A DNA stretch of 64,000 bases. Origin: Carpediemonas membranifera. Taxonomy: Eukaryota; Fornicata. Where the stretch lies: NCBI GenBank assembly GCA_019828565.1, contig JAHDYR010000005.1:558001-622000 (forward strand), given 5' to 3'. The notes under the pieces are model-generated. The model was not told the origin of the DNA. It worked only from the letters and a program-made list of their open reading frames with translations, and ran no database searches. The translations under genes and the position numbers were made by a program. Shown one piece after another: positions 18,150 through 27,952 of this stretch. Every line of letters starts with the position of its first letter. The first letter of the stretch is position 1.

Positions 18150-19988
18150 ATGACAGCTAATAATGTGACGATCACGACCCGCGCTGTGGTCTCTGTGGAC
18201 GAGCAGAGTGGCCGCAGGATGGTGAACCAATATATTATCGGACGAACTGTCGGCATCGGGGCATTCGCGAAGGTCAAGACCGTGCTCGAGAGGCCCACTG
18301 GCCTGCGGTATGCGGCTAAGATCATTGATCGTCGGGAGCTAGCCAGGAAGGGCCAGGTCTCTGCCCACGACCCCATGGACGATGTGTACAACGAGATCCT
18401 CGTCCTCGGTCGCATACAGCATGACCACGTCCCCACACTGCACGAGGTCATCGACGACCCGTCCGTGTCTGAGCTCTACTACATCATGGATCTGATTGAG
18501 GGTGAGACGATGCACGTCGGGACGACGATAGGGCTGGCTGAGGGCCGCGCGCTTGTTCGTGACATAGCGGGGGTGCTGCGGTACCTACACGGCAACCAGA
18601 TCGTTCACGGGGACGTGAAGCCCGACAACATTGTCCACAGCGACGGCCGCTTTATCCTGCTCGACTTTGGCACGAGTCGCACGATCAACGCCAGCTCGGA
18701 CTTCCTTGTTCGGACCGTCGGCACACAGGCGTTTATGGCGCCCGAGATGACAGCCGAGGACGGGTACAACGGCAAAACTGCTGACGTCTGGGCACTTGGA
18801 GTGACCCTCTTCACCCTTGTCTACGGGGCACTGCCGTTCGACGGCGACACGCTCGCAGACCTCCTGCACGACATCGAGACCCGCCGCCCGATCATCCCGC
18901 CGCTGGAGGACCCGCTGTTGGTTGACCTGCTGCATGGGCTGCTGGCCAAGGACCCCATGCACAGGCTCAGGGCCGACCAGGTGCTGTGGCACCCCTGGGT
19001 CAAGCGGCAGAGGCCCAGCAGCCTCCGCAAGTTCCACCTGAAGGTCCAATTGGAGGGGAGGTCTCGAATGGTCCGGGACCACCGCGCTATCCTGCGGCGC
19101 CGTTCGGTGATCAGTCTCTCCCCTGTCCAGCGGGGCGGGTCGAGGGACACGTTCGACAGCTCGTCCTCGCACCTCAGCCTGGACGTGCTGACGCCAGTGA
19201 AAGCCCCGCCCCGGCCCCGCCACCGCACCGAGTCTGTGTTTAGACCTCAGAAGCCCGTGCTCAACAGGTTCGAGGTCTCGTTCAACGCCGACTCGTCCAG
19301 CGACGGTGAGCTGTCCGATGCACCTAAGGAGCTCGACGTCGTCCGGCTGAATCCTGGCACAACGGTGTCGCCAGTGCCCATCACAACCTCTCTGCGGTTC
19401 TTCGCCACGCCAACCAACCGCCGCAGCCCGAGCCCCGTGCCCCGCAAGCCGTCAATCGTGTCGTCCGTGGCCGTCGTGTCGCAGCGTCTGTGGGGCAAGG
19501 TCGACCTCGAGAGCCGGCTCCGGATGGACGTGGCCAAGACGTCCACGGGGCTGGTCTTCACGGACCAGGGCACGCCCGTGACAACGACGCCGCTCACAGC
19601 CCGACGGCCAGTGCCCAATGTCACGGCCGACACCGCCGTCAACATGCCCCTGCCCGAGACGGTGGTTGGGGCCCCGGCCTCGGACTTCGGCGACTCCTCG
19701 TCCTTCCAGTCGGACTCGTTCGATTCTCTGACGGGAGACGACGGCATCGCTGCGCTGAGCGACGTCGAGGGCATCGAGAACCTTGGGCAGCGTAGGTTGG
19801 GCTTTGAGGACGACTTTGATGTGGCCAGCGTGTCGTCGCAGTCGTGGTCGGAGATGGAATCTGGAGACGATCTCCCCGATATCATGAATCTGCTGCTGAA
19901 TCAGGCCGATCAGATCGAGATCATGCTGATGGCCTGGAACAGCGCACGTAAGCCGCCGTACTGCATGCCCAAGGCCTGCGGAGTGTAG
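18150..19988 (+). CDS. CaMKK-like serine/threonine protein kinase
   Basis: Kinase domain at about residues 29-300 of a 612-aa protein, counted from the ATG at 18150. The glycine loop is GIGAFAKV, catalytic Lys57, Glu82, Asp155 in HGDVKPDN, and DFG at 172-174. VYNEILVLGRIQHDHV and TVGTQAFMAPE with DVWALGVTLF are wording typical of CaMKK/LKB1-type upstream kinases. The HRD arginine is replaced by Gly (HGD), so it is a non-RD kinase. The C-terminal ~310 residues are Ser/Pro/Asp-rich and probably regulatory. The frame is open upstream to 17844 with ATGs at 17943 and 17985, so the N-terminus is uncertain. Confidence 0.87.
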   Translation: MTANNVTITTRAVVSVDEQSGRRMVNQYIIGRTVGIGAFAKVKTVLERPTGLRYAAKIIDRRELARKGQVSAHDPMDDVYNEILVLGRIQHDHVPTLHEVIDDPSVSELYYIMDLIEGETMHVGTTIGLAEGRALVRDIAGVLRYLHGNQIVHGDVKPDNIVHSDGRFILLDFGTSRTINASSDFLVRTVGTQAFMAPEMTAEDGYNGKTADVWALGVTLFTLVYGALPFDGDTLADLLHDIETRRPIIPPLEDPLLVDLLHGLLAKDPMHRLRADQVLWHPWVKRQRPSSLRKFHLKVQLEGRSRMVRDHRAILRRRSVISLSPVQRGGSRDTFDSSSSHLSLDVLTPVKAPPRPRHRTESVFRPQKPVLNRFEVSFNADSSSDGELSDAPKELDVVRLNPGTTVSPVPITTSLRFFATPTNRRSPSPVPRKPSIVSSVAVVSQRLWGKVDLESRLRMDVAKTSTGLVFTDQGTPVTTTPLTARRPVPNVTADTAVNMPLPETVVGAPASDFGDSSSFQSDSFDSLTGDDGIAALSDVEGIENLGQRRLGFEDDFDVASVSSQSWSEMESGDDLPDIMNLLLNQADQIEIMLMAWNSARKPPYCMPKACGV

Positions 19989-20104
19989 GGAAGCATTTAT
20001 TACTCTATCACTGTATACATACCATATCTTTTCCCGTAAATATTTTGGCCACACTTTTAACAAGGACGATGACCGAGCCAGCCGGACAGTGCAGTATAAG
20101 GCTC

Positions 20105-22597
20105 CTATGGCTTATAGATGTACAGCTCCTGGTCGTCCGCCGACCGCTCCAGGTACTCGTGCTCGATGAGGTGTTCGATGCGCTGCTTCATATCCCGGGG
20201 CTGCGGGTTGAAGAAGCGCTTCACCTCGTCGCTGATCTTGAGCAGCAGGTCGTGGTGCCTCATCTGGCGGTGTCCCTTCATGATGCGGACGATCGCACTG
20301 TCGATGCTCAGCTCCCGCTCCAGCCCGGTGGCCTCGACGGCGTCTCTCTCCGCCTGGCGTGTGATCTTGATCGGCTGGACCCCGATCTGGACCTTCACGC
20401 TCGTGCTCTTGAACTTGGTGTTGACAGACAGCAACGCGTCACACCGCCTGCTCAGGTCGATGATGTCGTCATCCGTCACGGGGCTGGTGATCTTCAGCAG
20501 CGTCGACAGCCGGAACACCTTCTTGCCAGTGCGGTCCTTGACCTTCTTCGGCGTGAACAGCTGGAAGAGGTGGGCGGCGATGACCTCCCGCGGGATGCTC
20601 GACACGAGGCCGATCACAGAGGACACGGGCACGGGGCCGGGGGCCTCGAGGACGTGCATGAACACCGCGTACTGCAGGGGCGTCATGGACACGCTGTACA
20701 CCCGCTTGGACTCGGCGTCGGGCTCGGGCTCGAACTGGATGTGGACGGCGCCCTTGTCGGGCAGGAAACGCACCTCGACCTTGTCGTTCTTCGCCATCTC
20801 CTGGGCGACGAGGTGGTCAGCGCAGCCCTGCAGCGCCGCGGGGTAGGGGAAGCTCTTGGCCGGCTCGATCGCCCAGTGCTGCTGCTGTATGAGCAGGGGG
20901 GTGAACTCAACGCCGTCTACGGCCGTCGTGGTGCGGCGGGTCGAGTGCTTGCTGATGTCCGCGATCATCTGGCGCATGTCGTGGATCCGCTCCATGTCGA
21001 AGTACTTGTCCTGCTCCCCTATAGCCTTGAGCATGGCGTTCTCCACCTCCAGATTGCCCCCGTCGAGAAGACGGTCGGCTAGATTCCTCTTGTGGTTCAC
21101 TATGAACTGGTCGCGGTCATGGATGGCGATCAGCGCGTCGACAACGTGCTCGGCGACCTTCTCGATCTCAACGACGTCCTTTGTTTTCTGGAGAAGCAAA
21201 TGTACGTATTTCGCCAAGTACAACGGAAGAATGAAGTCACCGTCCTCGTTTGTGAAGAAGTGCCTCGGGTCTGCCTTGACGAACACGGAGAGGGCGTCGT
21301 GGAACACAGCCCGGTCGAGCCCGCCCTTGATGATCTGGTTGAACGGGGGCAGCACCACAGTCACGAGGCCCCGGCAGAACTCCTTGAGGGCGCGCTCCCG
21401 GTCGGGCTTGTCGACCGCGATGAACTTGGCGATGTACTTCTCGGCGAGCTCCTCGACGGACTTCTTGAAGCTTGCGACGACAGAGGCCTGGATCTCCCCC
21501 AGGATGCTGGTGCGGCCGACAATGACGTCGGGGTTGGTCTCGCTGGCTTCACGGGCAATGCGGTCCGCCGTGACAGCGAGGTTAGTGATCTTGGCGACCG
21601 TCGTGACGGCCGTAGCGTCCTTGAGCACGACGGACAGCACGCTGCGGAGAGAGCGGTCGCCCGACTCGAGCAGGAAGTCCGTATGGGCGTCTACCAGGCC
21701 GGACATGCAGGAGAAGAGCATCTCCGCCTCAAGTGACTCGAAGACCTTGGACTCGTGCGACAGCAGGCGTCTCTCGGCCGCCACCCGGTCGAACACGGTC
21801 TCGACGTAGTCGGGCACGGTCAGCTTCTCTCGCAGCTCCTTGCCGGTCCGGATCCAGAAGCCTTTGGCCTCCTCCATGAGCGGGACGCCGAACAGCTTGA
21901 TGAACTGCGTGTTGTCCGCCGTCTTGGTCATCTGGCCGGACACCTCGCGGGGCCGGGGGGCGGCGGGCTTCTCGGACAGCAGCCGCTTGTACGCCTTGAA
22001 CGCGTTGATGATCTTTTGGACGTCGACGTCGGCGTCACCGGACCTGAGCCGGGTGACCTCCTGCTGGATGAACTTGATGACGTCGTCCTGGTACTTAACA
22101 TGCACCGTCTGGTACAGCGCGCTCATGGTCTCGACGCTGTCGTCCGCGCTGCTCTTGTTCTTGGAGTAGGAGTTGTATGCACTGCCGATGACGTAGTTGA
22201 ACATGACGTCGAGGCACTCCTGGAACGATCCCGCCTCCTGGACAACCGTGTACAGCCCATCGACGAGCTCGTAGCCCGATCTCTCCCGCATATGGTAGTT
22301 GTCGAGCATCACGTAGTACTTCTTCAGCTGGGCGAGGAACCAGCGCTGAGCCTTGTCAGACTCGCTTCCTCGGTTGCGGACAACGACGTAGATCTTCTTG
22401 TTGAGCTCAACAAGGTCGTTGGAGTGATCCCGATAGCCAGACTCGTTACGAAGCAGGTATTGTTGGAAGAACTTGTCCATGGCATCCTGTACGATCGGAT
22501 CCATCGTGTTTGCCGCTTCATCTTCTTCGCGAAGGCCCGCAAGAACCGAGCTAGGCTCATATGTCCGGTTGGATTGCTCTTCACGGCGGGGAATCAT
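20105..22597 (-). CDS. Cullin, scaffold of a RING ubiquitin ligase
   Basis: An 830-aa cullin. N-terminal cullin repeats carry the adaptor-binding face (FQQYLLRNESGYR, YHMRERSGYELVDGLY). The cullin-homology domain follows, with FFTNEDGDFILPLYLAKY and ISKHSTRR, and a winged helix at the end. The neddylation site is Lys774 within IDSAIVRIMKGHRQMRH, and the C-terminus LIEHEYLER..ELYIYKP is canonical. It should bind RBX1 and be NEDD8-modified. The paralogue class (CUL1/CUL3/CUL4) is not decided here. The start is the first ATG; the frame extends 24 nt further without one. Confidence 0.94.
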   Translation of the reverse strand: MIPRREEQSNRTYEPSSVLAGLREEDEAANTMDPIVQDAMDKFFQQYLLRNESGYRDHSNDLVELNKKIYVVVRNRGSESDKAQRWFLAQLKKYYVMLDNYHMRERSGYELVDGLYTVVQEAGSFQECLDVMFNYVIGSAYNSYSKNKSSADDSVETMSALYQTVHVKYQDDVIKFIQQEVTRLRSGDADVDVQKIINAFKAYKRLLSEKPAAPRPREVSGQMTKTADNTQFIKLFGVPLMEEAKGFWIRTGKELREKLTVPDYVETVFDRVAAERRLLSHESKVFESLEAEMLFSCMSGLVDAHTDFLLESGDRSLRSVLSVVLKDATAVTTVAKITNLAVTADRIAREASETNPDVIVGRTSILGEIQASVVASFKKSVEELAEKYIAKFIAVDKPDRERALKEFCRGLVTVVLPPFNQIIKGGLDRAVFHDALSVFVKADPRHFFTNEDGDFILPLYLAKYVHLLLQKTKDVVEIEKVAEHVVDALIAIHDRDQFIVNHKRNLADRLLDGGNLEVENAMLKAIGEQDKYFDMERIHDMRQMIADISKHSTRRTTTAVDGVEFTPLLIQQQHWAIEPAKSFPYPAALQGCADHLVAQEMAKNDKVEVRFLPDKGAVHIQFEPEPDAESKRVYSVSMTPLQYAVFMHVLEAPGPVPVSSVIGLVSSIPREVIAAHLFQLFTPKKVKDRTGKKVFRLSTLLKITSPVTDDDIIDLSRRCDALLSVNTKFKSTSVKVQIGVQPIKITRQAERDAVEATGLERELSIDSAIVRIMKGHRQMRHHDLLLKISDEVKRFFNPQPRDMKQRIEHLIEHEYLERSADDQELYIYKP

Positions 22598-22733
22598 GAA
22601 GCAATGGGGATTTGTCGACACGACTGTAATACATGATGGGCATGGATACCATAAATCAGCTGTCTGGGAAGAGAGAAAGGGTGATAACTATAGGGTGTCC
22701 CTGAGTGGGGATAAACAGACGGATAGCCGCCAC

Positions 22734-23996
22734 TCATCCGACAGACGCGGTCCGCTCGACCTTGGTCCGCAGCTCCCCGACCTCTGCCTGACGCCGCATC
22801 CGCTCGTTCTCGAGGTGCTTCCTCTCCGCCTCCAGCCGCGCCATCTCGACGACCAGCTGATTCTTCTCCGGGTCGACCTCCCGCTTGGCCGCAAGCACGC
22901 CAAGGCCCTCGAGCTGCGTCTCCAGAACCTCCGCACGCTTCTGGGCCTCGTGCAGCTCCCGCCGCAGCCGCTGTGTGGTGCTGGCGGCCTCGTTGAGCTG
23001 CACGATGCTCTCCTTAACGGCCATGTGGGCCCGACGCCCGTCGATGCCAGTGGCGCTCAGCTCGGCCTCCTTCGTCTTCAGCTGAGCGTCCAGCGCCTGT
23101 GCCCGCTCCCGCCAGGCCAGGCAGGACTCCCGCTGGGCTTTGAACTTGGCGATGGCCGTGGCGAGGCTGTCGGCCAGGGCCGGGTCCTCGCTGGCCTCGG
23201 GCCGGGACGACTCGAGGTCACTCATACGACTCAGGGCGTGCTGCCTGTCGTTCTCGGACTTGCTGAGTGCCCCCCGCAGTGTCTCGAGCTCGGCGTCCTT
23301 CTCCTCGGTCACACGAGACAGCTCGGCATCGAGGTTGTCCCGCTCCATCGTCATCGCCCGCAGCTCGGCCCGCATCCCCTGCGCCTCCTCGGCCTTCGAG
23401 GACCGCGCGGCCTTCATCTCCTCGGTGAGGGTGTTGTGGCCCGCCCGGGCCTTGTCGATCTGCTCCGACAGGTGCTTGATGCGCCGCTCGTTCTCCACAC
23501 GCATCCCCCGCACTGTCTGGTCGAACTCCCGCTGCATGGCCTGGCGCTGCTCGTCATGAAGGCTGATGAGTCTGTTGAGCTCCGACTTGAGGCTCTGGTT
23601 GCCGGCCTCCACAGCTTTGAACTGGTCGAAGATCTGGCTACGTTCGCTACTGTACTCCTCGATCACGGCCTGCTGCTCGCACAGCTTGGACTGCGCCTCT
23701 TTGAGCCGTGTGGACAGAGACTCGATGGTCGCCTCGGCCGCCTCGGTACGGAGGCACTGGGCGTCCAGCTCTCCCCTAAGCGAAGCGTTGGCGTATGATA
23801 GCTGTTCTACGGAAGAAGACATGTCTACGGTTCGCGCAGACCTGGAAAATTTGTTCGTAGACTGGCCAGCGCTTTGTTTGCCGGCCTGTGATGTGTATGG
23901 GACAAACTGATGCGTCGATTCATTCGCCCCGTAGTGTTTGATCTCTTCCTGAAGATGGCGGGCCGTACGCATCTGCGCGTCCATCTCCTCACTCAT
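22734..23996 (-). CDS. Coiled-coil protein, function unknown
   Basis: A 420-aa protein that is almost entirely coiled coil from about residue 60 to the end, with dense heptad-like Leu/Ala and Glu/Arg/Lys content (LRGELDAQCLRTEAAEATIE and onward). The first ~55 residues are Gln/Ser/Thr-rich without heptads. No motor, membrane or enzymatic motif is present. Such proteins in flagellates are often cytoskeletal or basal-body components; nothing here proves it. It runs in the same direction as the cullin, whose start lies about 135 bp downstream. Confidence 0.75.
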   Translation of the reverse strand: MSEEMDAQMRTARHLQEEIKHYGANESTHQFVPYTSQAGKQSAGQSTNKFSRSARTVDMSSSVEQLSYANASLRGELDAQCLRTEAAEATIESLSTRLKEAQSKLCEQQAVIEEYSSERSQIFDQFKAVEAGNQSLKSELNRLISLHDEQRQAMQREFDQTVRGMRVENERRIKHLSEQIDKARAGHNTLTEEMKAARSSKAEEAQGMRAELRAMTMERDNLDAELSRVTEEKDAELETLRGALSKSENDRQHALSRMSDLESSRPEASEDPALADSLATAIAKFKAQRESCLAWRERAQALDAQLKTKEAELSATGIDGRRAHMAVKESIVQLNEAASTTQRLRRELHEAQKRAEVLETQLEGLGVLAAKREVDPEKNQLVVEMARLEAERKHLENERMRRQAEVGELRTKVERTASVG

Positions 23997-24442
23997 CAAG
24001 ATGTTTTGTCTCAGGATTTACGGCAACGTAAATGGTCGTCATAACGACTACATGGGCCAGTGGGCGGGCTGCCAGTGACCGGCTACTGGGCGCGGCAATA
24101 TGACTGCCCCGAGGCCTCACCAACGGCCATCTACTGTCCATGACCCAGCGAGCACCGCCCTGAGCTGCACGGCGTCACCCTACAGACAGGACACTCACCG
24201 ATGGTTGCCAAGCAGGGGTCTTAGGCTAGGTGTCTGGTCCCTGACCTTGACTCTTGTCATAGTTCAGATCTGACGGCGGCGTCTTGATGGCGTGATGAGT
24301 TAAGCGAATGAATGCAGCCGCATATGAACACCACTAGCATCTCCTGATGATAATCCACTGTGATATCGTTGTCCGGCCGCCTGTCGGGGTTCGCAGTGCG
24401 GATCTTTGAAGACGATCATCTCCCTCTCGTCTCACAGAACTG
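23997..24442. other. Divergent intergenic region, 446 bp
   Basis: Sits between the coiled-coil gene (minus) and the ankyrin gene (plus), so it holds both promoters. No tRNA, repeat or convincing reading frame was seen. Confidence 0.5.
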
Positions 24443-25441
24443 ATGGGCGCAGATAGGCACAATAGGACGAAACTGTACAAGGCTGCTCGTTCTGAGGACT
24501 GCAGAACGCTGGAGCAGCTGCTTCGGCGCGGTGAGAACGCCGACTATGCCCGTGAAGACCGGTGGCCGCTCACTGGCACGCGGCGACACCAGGGCTGGAC
24601 AGCGCTCATGGTAGCGGCCGCCAACGGGAGGTTTAGGGCTGTCCATATGCTGCTGGATGGGTCCCGGGGCTGGAAGGCAGCCGACCCGAACGTCGTGGAC
24701 GCCAAGGGCAGGACGGCACTGCATGCCGCCGTGTGCTCTGACAAATACGACACTGGCATCGTGCTGGAGCTGCTGAGGGCCGGGGCGGACCTGGACAACC
24801 AGGACAGGGCGGGCAACACCGTCTTCCACACCCTGACGAAGCCCCGCTACCAGAAGAGGGTCGGGCGGATATTCAACGACCTGCTGCCCCACAAGCCATT
24901 GCTCAACCTCCGCAACTGCCGCGGGGAGACACCCCTGACGATGGCCGCCAAGAGGGGGGCTGTGACGTTCGTCCGGGCCATCGTCACCTGCCCCTGCCCC
25001 ATGGTGGACCTCGACGCCCGGGACGACGACGGCAACACCGCGCTGCACTTGGTCAGCAGGGTCCGGGGGACGGACGAGGTCGTCAGCCTGCTCGTGCTTG
25101 GGGGGGCCGACCTCGAAGCCCAGAACTACTGGGGCATGACGCCGCTGGCCCAGGCGATGGTGCGGTACAACATGTTCTACGACAGGCCGTATGTCTCTGC
25201 GCTGCTGACCCACCTCGCCCGCCCCATGGTGGAGGGCACCGACTATGGGTGGGGCCTGTTCGAGATGGACGAGACCATGAAAACGCGGTATAAGACCGCA
25301 CTGCACGCGCAGCAGTTCGGGTCCTCCTCGGTACCGGGCACGGCGAGGCAGTCGGCCAACCTGGACAGTGATGACTCGAGCGACGACGAGGACGCTGTGG
25401 GGTTTCTGACAATCGGCGATGCTGGGCTGGCTCCGGGCTGA
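24443..25441 (+). CDS. Ankyrin-repeat protein
   Basis: A 332-aa protein with about six ankyrin repeats between residues 5 and 260. Canonical units include GWTALMVAAANGRFRAVHMLL, KGRTALHAAV, AGNTVFHTL, RGETPLTMAAKRGAVTFV, DGNTALHLV and WGMTPLAQAM. The last ~60 residues are Ser/Asp-rich. There is no signal peptide or other domain, so it is probably a protein-binding scaffold. It lies 109 bp upstream of the TTLL gene on the same strand. Confidence 0.88.
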   Translation: MGADRHNRTKLYKAARSEDCRTLEQLLRRGENADYAREDRWPLTGTRRHQGWTALMVAAANGRFRAVHMLLDGSRGWKAADPNVVDAKGRTALHAAVCSDKYDTGIVLELLRAGADLDNQDRAGNTVFHTLTKPRYQKRVGRIFNDLLPHKPLLNLRNCRGETPLTMAAKRGAVTFVRAIVTCPCPMVDLDARDDDGNTALHLVSRVRGTDEVVSLLVLGGADLEAQNYWGMTPLAQAMVRYNMFYDRPYVSALLTHLARPMVEGTDYGWGLFEMDETMKTRYKTALHAQQFGSSSVPGTARQSANLDSDDSSDDEDAVGFLTIGDAGLAPG

Positions 25442-25549
25442 GTGCGGCCACGTCGGTTCGTGGCTTTACGACGCGACTTCTTGACCTCACAATCGATCAG
25501 ACCAACACGGGTCCAACGAGCCCCGGTCTTAAGGGAAGATAAAGGCGCC

Positions 25550-27760
25550 ATGGATGGTTTAATAACACTAACAGCACAGCAGATTGATCTGAAGACGCGT
25601 TCATCGCCTATCCGGGCCGCTGAACTCAAAACTCTTCCTGTGATCCCACCAACGCTGAAGAAGCGCCGAAAGCCGAAGAAACCGAAACAATCTAAGCCAA
25701 AAGAGCCCGAGGACTTCAAGCTTCCCTCCGGTCTGAGCGGTGATGGTGTTATGTACCGCTCGACTTCGCTGCCACGAATTCGCCGCGCCAAGGTCACCTG
25801 TAAGCCGCCAGTGCCGAAGCAGCGGGTGAAGAGAGCTATCAGCAACCCTATGCGAACCCCCACCCCGCGCCGGTCCCGGAAAACGCTCCCCACGCTGGAC
25901 CACGATTTGCCCCTCGTCGAGGACGTCCCCGTGCCGCGCACAACGCCCGACAGACCCCCTCGCCGACTACTCAAGCCACTACGCCGGCCAGCCTGGAAGT
26001 CCACCGACACGCTAGCCGAGGGGGGTGCATGTGTGGGTCATTGGGAGGCCGTCCGCTGGTACGAGCGTGACCCCGCGGACACCGGGTCGGCGTCGGCACC
26101 AGCAACTAGGGTGCAGCTGTTCGACTTCGTGGCGTCCCGCTCGACGGCAGACCCCGCCCGAGTCCTGAAACAGCGTGCCAAGTTCCTAGAGGCCAGCGGT
26201 CTCGAACCCGGGACGAAGCTCTTCACGCTCATGGGGCCGTATGAGGATCTCAGGGCGGCATTGAGGCGGCGAGGCTGGGTCGAGTGCCCTGAGGCCCGGG
26301 AGACACTAGCGTCCGACCTCATTGTTGCCGTGAAGTCGGGGCTGATTGCCCCGGACTCCCTCCCCCCGACCGTGATGCACAACCACTACGCCGGATCGAC
26401 CGGGCTGACCACGAAAGCAGGCCTGTGCCGCAACATCCGGGACCTCCCGTGGTATGAGCCCGCGGACCATCGGGCCTTCTTCCCCCTGTCGTTCGACCTT
26501 GGGGCCAGCGGGGACGTCGCCATGTTCAAGCGGGCGCAGGCGGTGTTCGGTGCGCTGTCCATCCTGGAGGCGGCCCTAGTGAAGGCTGTCGCCCCCGCTG
26601 CCGTCGCCGCAGCTAAGGCCGTCCTCCACCAGATGTCGTGGGAGCGCCACAACAGGTCGCCGTCAGGGGGCAAGGAGGTTCCCATGGCGATCCCGGCTGA
26701 CTGGGCCGAAGTCGCAGGGTTCGTCAGTAGGAAGCTACCCGCCGCCCCCTCAACCCTGTCCGCTGATGAGGCCGGGGACGTCCGCTCACTGCTGGTCGGG
26801 TACCGCGCCATTGACCCTGCGGCTGTGCTCACAGTCGGGCAGAACGCGTGGGTCTGCAAGCCGGCCGGGAAGAGCAGGGGGCGGGGCATACTGTGCCTGG
26901 ACACGCTGGCGGGCATCCTGGCCCTGGCGGGCTCGGAGACAGAGCACTACGTCGTCCAAAAGTACATTGAGCGACCTTTGTTGATTCATAACCGCAAGTT
27001 CGACTGTCGCGTGTGGTGTCTGGTGACTTCTGTCTCGCCCTTCACGGTCTGGGTGTACGACGACTACTACCTCCGCTTCTGCTGCGAGGACTTCTCCATG
27101 GATGACCTGGCCAACACATACGTCCACCTCGCCAACAACAGCGTCCAGAAGAACAGCACAAACTTCGACAACATCGTGCCCCCGGACGCCGACCACCTCT
27201 GCCCAACCGATGGCCGGCCGCTGAAGAAGACCGAGCGGGCGAATAACATGTGGGCGAGCGCCTCGTTCGCGGAGTACATCGCTCGGACATATGGTCCGGG
27301 AGCATACGACGCGATGATGGCCGCCATGCGGGTTGCCCTGGTAGACACGCTCATCGTCGGCCAGAACACGCTTGTGCCCCGCCGCCGTAGCTATGAGCTG
27401 TTCGGGGTCGACGTCGTCTTTGACACGGAGCTGAAGCCCTGGGTTCTCGAGGTCAACTCAAGCCCCACTCTGGAGCACTCGTCATACGTCACGGCGAGGC
27501 TGGTGCCCGCAGCAATGGAGGGGCTCGTCTCAATCCTACTCGACCTCGATCGGGTCAAGACCTTGCCCAAGGCCAAGCATGGCTGGGCCCACGGCGGGCT
27601 CGGGCTGGGGGCAGGCGAGGGTGGTCTCCCCTCGACGCTGGGGGCCTGGCGGCTGGTGTACCGGGGCATGAACCCGGGGCGGGTGTCGGATGGCTGCGGT
27701 CTGGAGCTGCGTGGTGCCAATGTCGACCCGCCGCCCAGGTTCGACCGACCCTTTCATTGA
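25550..27760 (+). CDS. Tubulin tyrosine ligase-like protein, TTLL3/8 glycylase-like
   Basis: A 736-aa TTLL-family enzyme that should modify tubulin tails in the axoneme. The ATP-grasp TTL domain covers about residues 430-690. Key pieces are WVCKPAGKSRGRGI, VVQKYIERPLLI, RKFDCRVWCLVTS, VYDDYYLRFCCEDFSMDDL, HLANNSVQKN, and the metal-binding VLEVNSSPTLEHSS. The phrase F-D-x-R-x-W-x-L-V-T with YLRF and the MWASASFAEY segment resembles TTLL3/8 (glycylases) more than glutamylases; that sub-family call is by eye. The basic, Pro-rich N-terminus (about 150 residues) is lineage-specific. The start is the first ATG. Confidence 0.88.
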   Translation: MDGLITLTAQQIDLKTRSSPIRAAELKTLPVIPPTLKKRRKPKKPKQSKPKEPEDFKLPSGLSGDGVMYRSTSLPRIRRAKVTCKPPVPKQRVKRAISNPMRTPTPRRSRKTLPTLDHDLPLVEDVPVPRTTPDRPPRRLLKPLRRPAWKSTDTLAEGGACVGHWEAVRWYERDPADTGSASAPATRVQLFDFVASRSTADPARVLKQRAKFLEASGLEPGTKLFTLMGPYEDLRAALRRRGWVECPEARETLASDLIVAVKSGLIAPDSLPPTVMHNHYAGSTGLTTKAGLCRNIRDLPWYEPADHRAFFPLSFDLGASGDVAMFKRAQAVFGALSILEAALVKAVAPAAVAAAKAVLHQMSWERHNRSPSGGKEVPMAIPADWAEVAGFVSRKLPAAPSTLSADEAGDVRSLLVGYRAIDPAAVLTVGQNAWVCKPAGKSRGRGILCLDTLAGILALAGSETEHYVVQKYIERPLLIHNRKFDCRVWCLVTSVSPFTVWVYDDYYLRFCCEDFSMDDLANTYVHLANNSVQKNSTNFDNIVPPDADHLCPTDGRPLKKTERANNMWASASFAEYIARTYGPGAYDAMMAAMRVALVDTLIVGQNTLVPRRRSYELFGVDVVFDTELKPWVLEVNSSPTLEHSSYVTARLVPAAMEGLVSILLDLDRVKTLPKAKHGWAHGGLGLGAGEGGLPSTLGAWRLVYRGMNPGRVSDGCGLELRGANVDPPPRFDRPFH

Positions 27761-27952
27761 TTACGAATTTACTCGATTACAAACGTCATTTACGAATTTA
27801 TCCGTGTCTATATAAAGAAGATATGCTGCAGCTTTGGGCCGGACTTTGCTGTTGGCCATATCACAAGGTAAAGGAAGTTGGCACCGGGGATTAAGGCTGC
27901 ATTACATGTTACTTATCCCTGTTAAACACTACTATTAACATGTCCATTTACA

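Noticed and set aside
19995-20015. TGTATACATACC resembling part of the DBP5/eIF3d element
   Set aside because: Only about 12 bases match and it lies between two gene 3' ends, so chance is likely.
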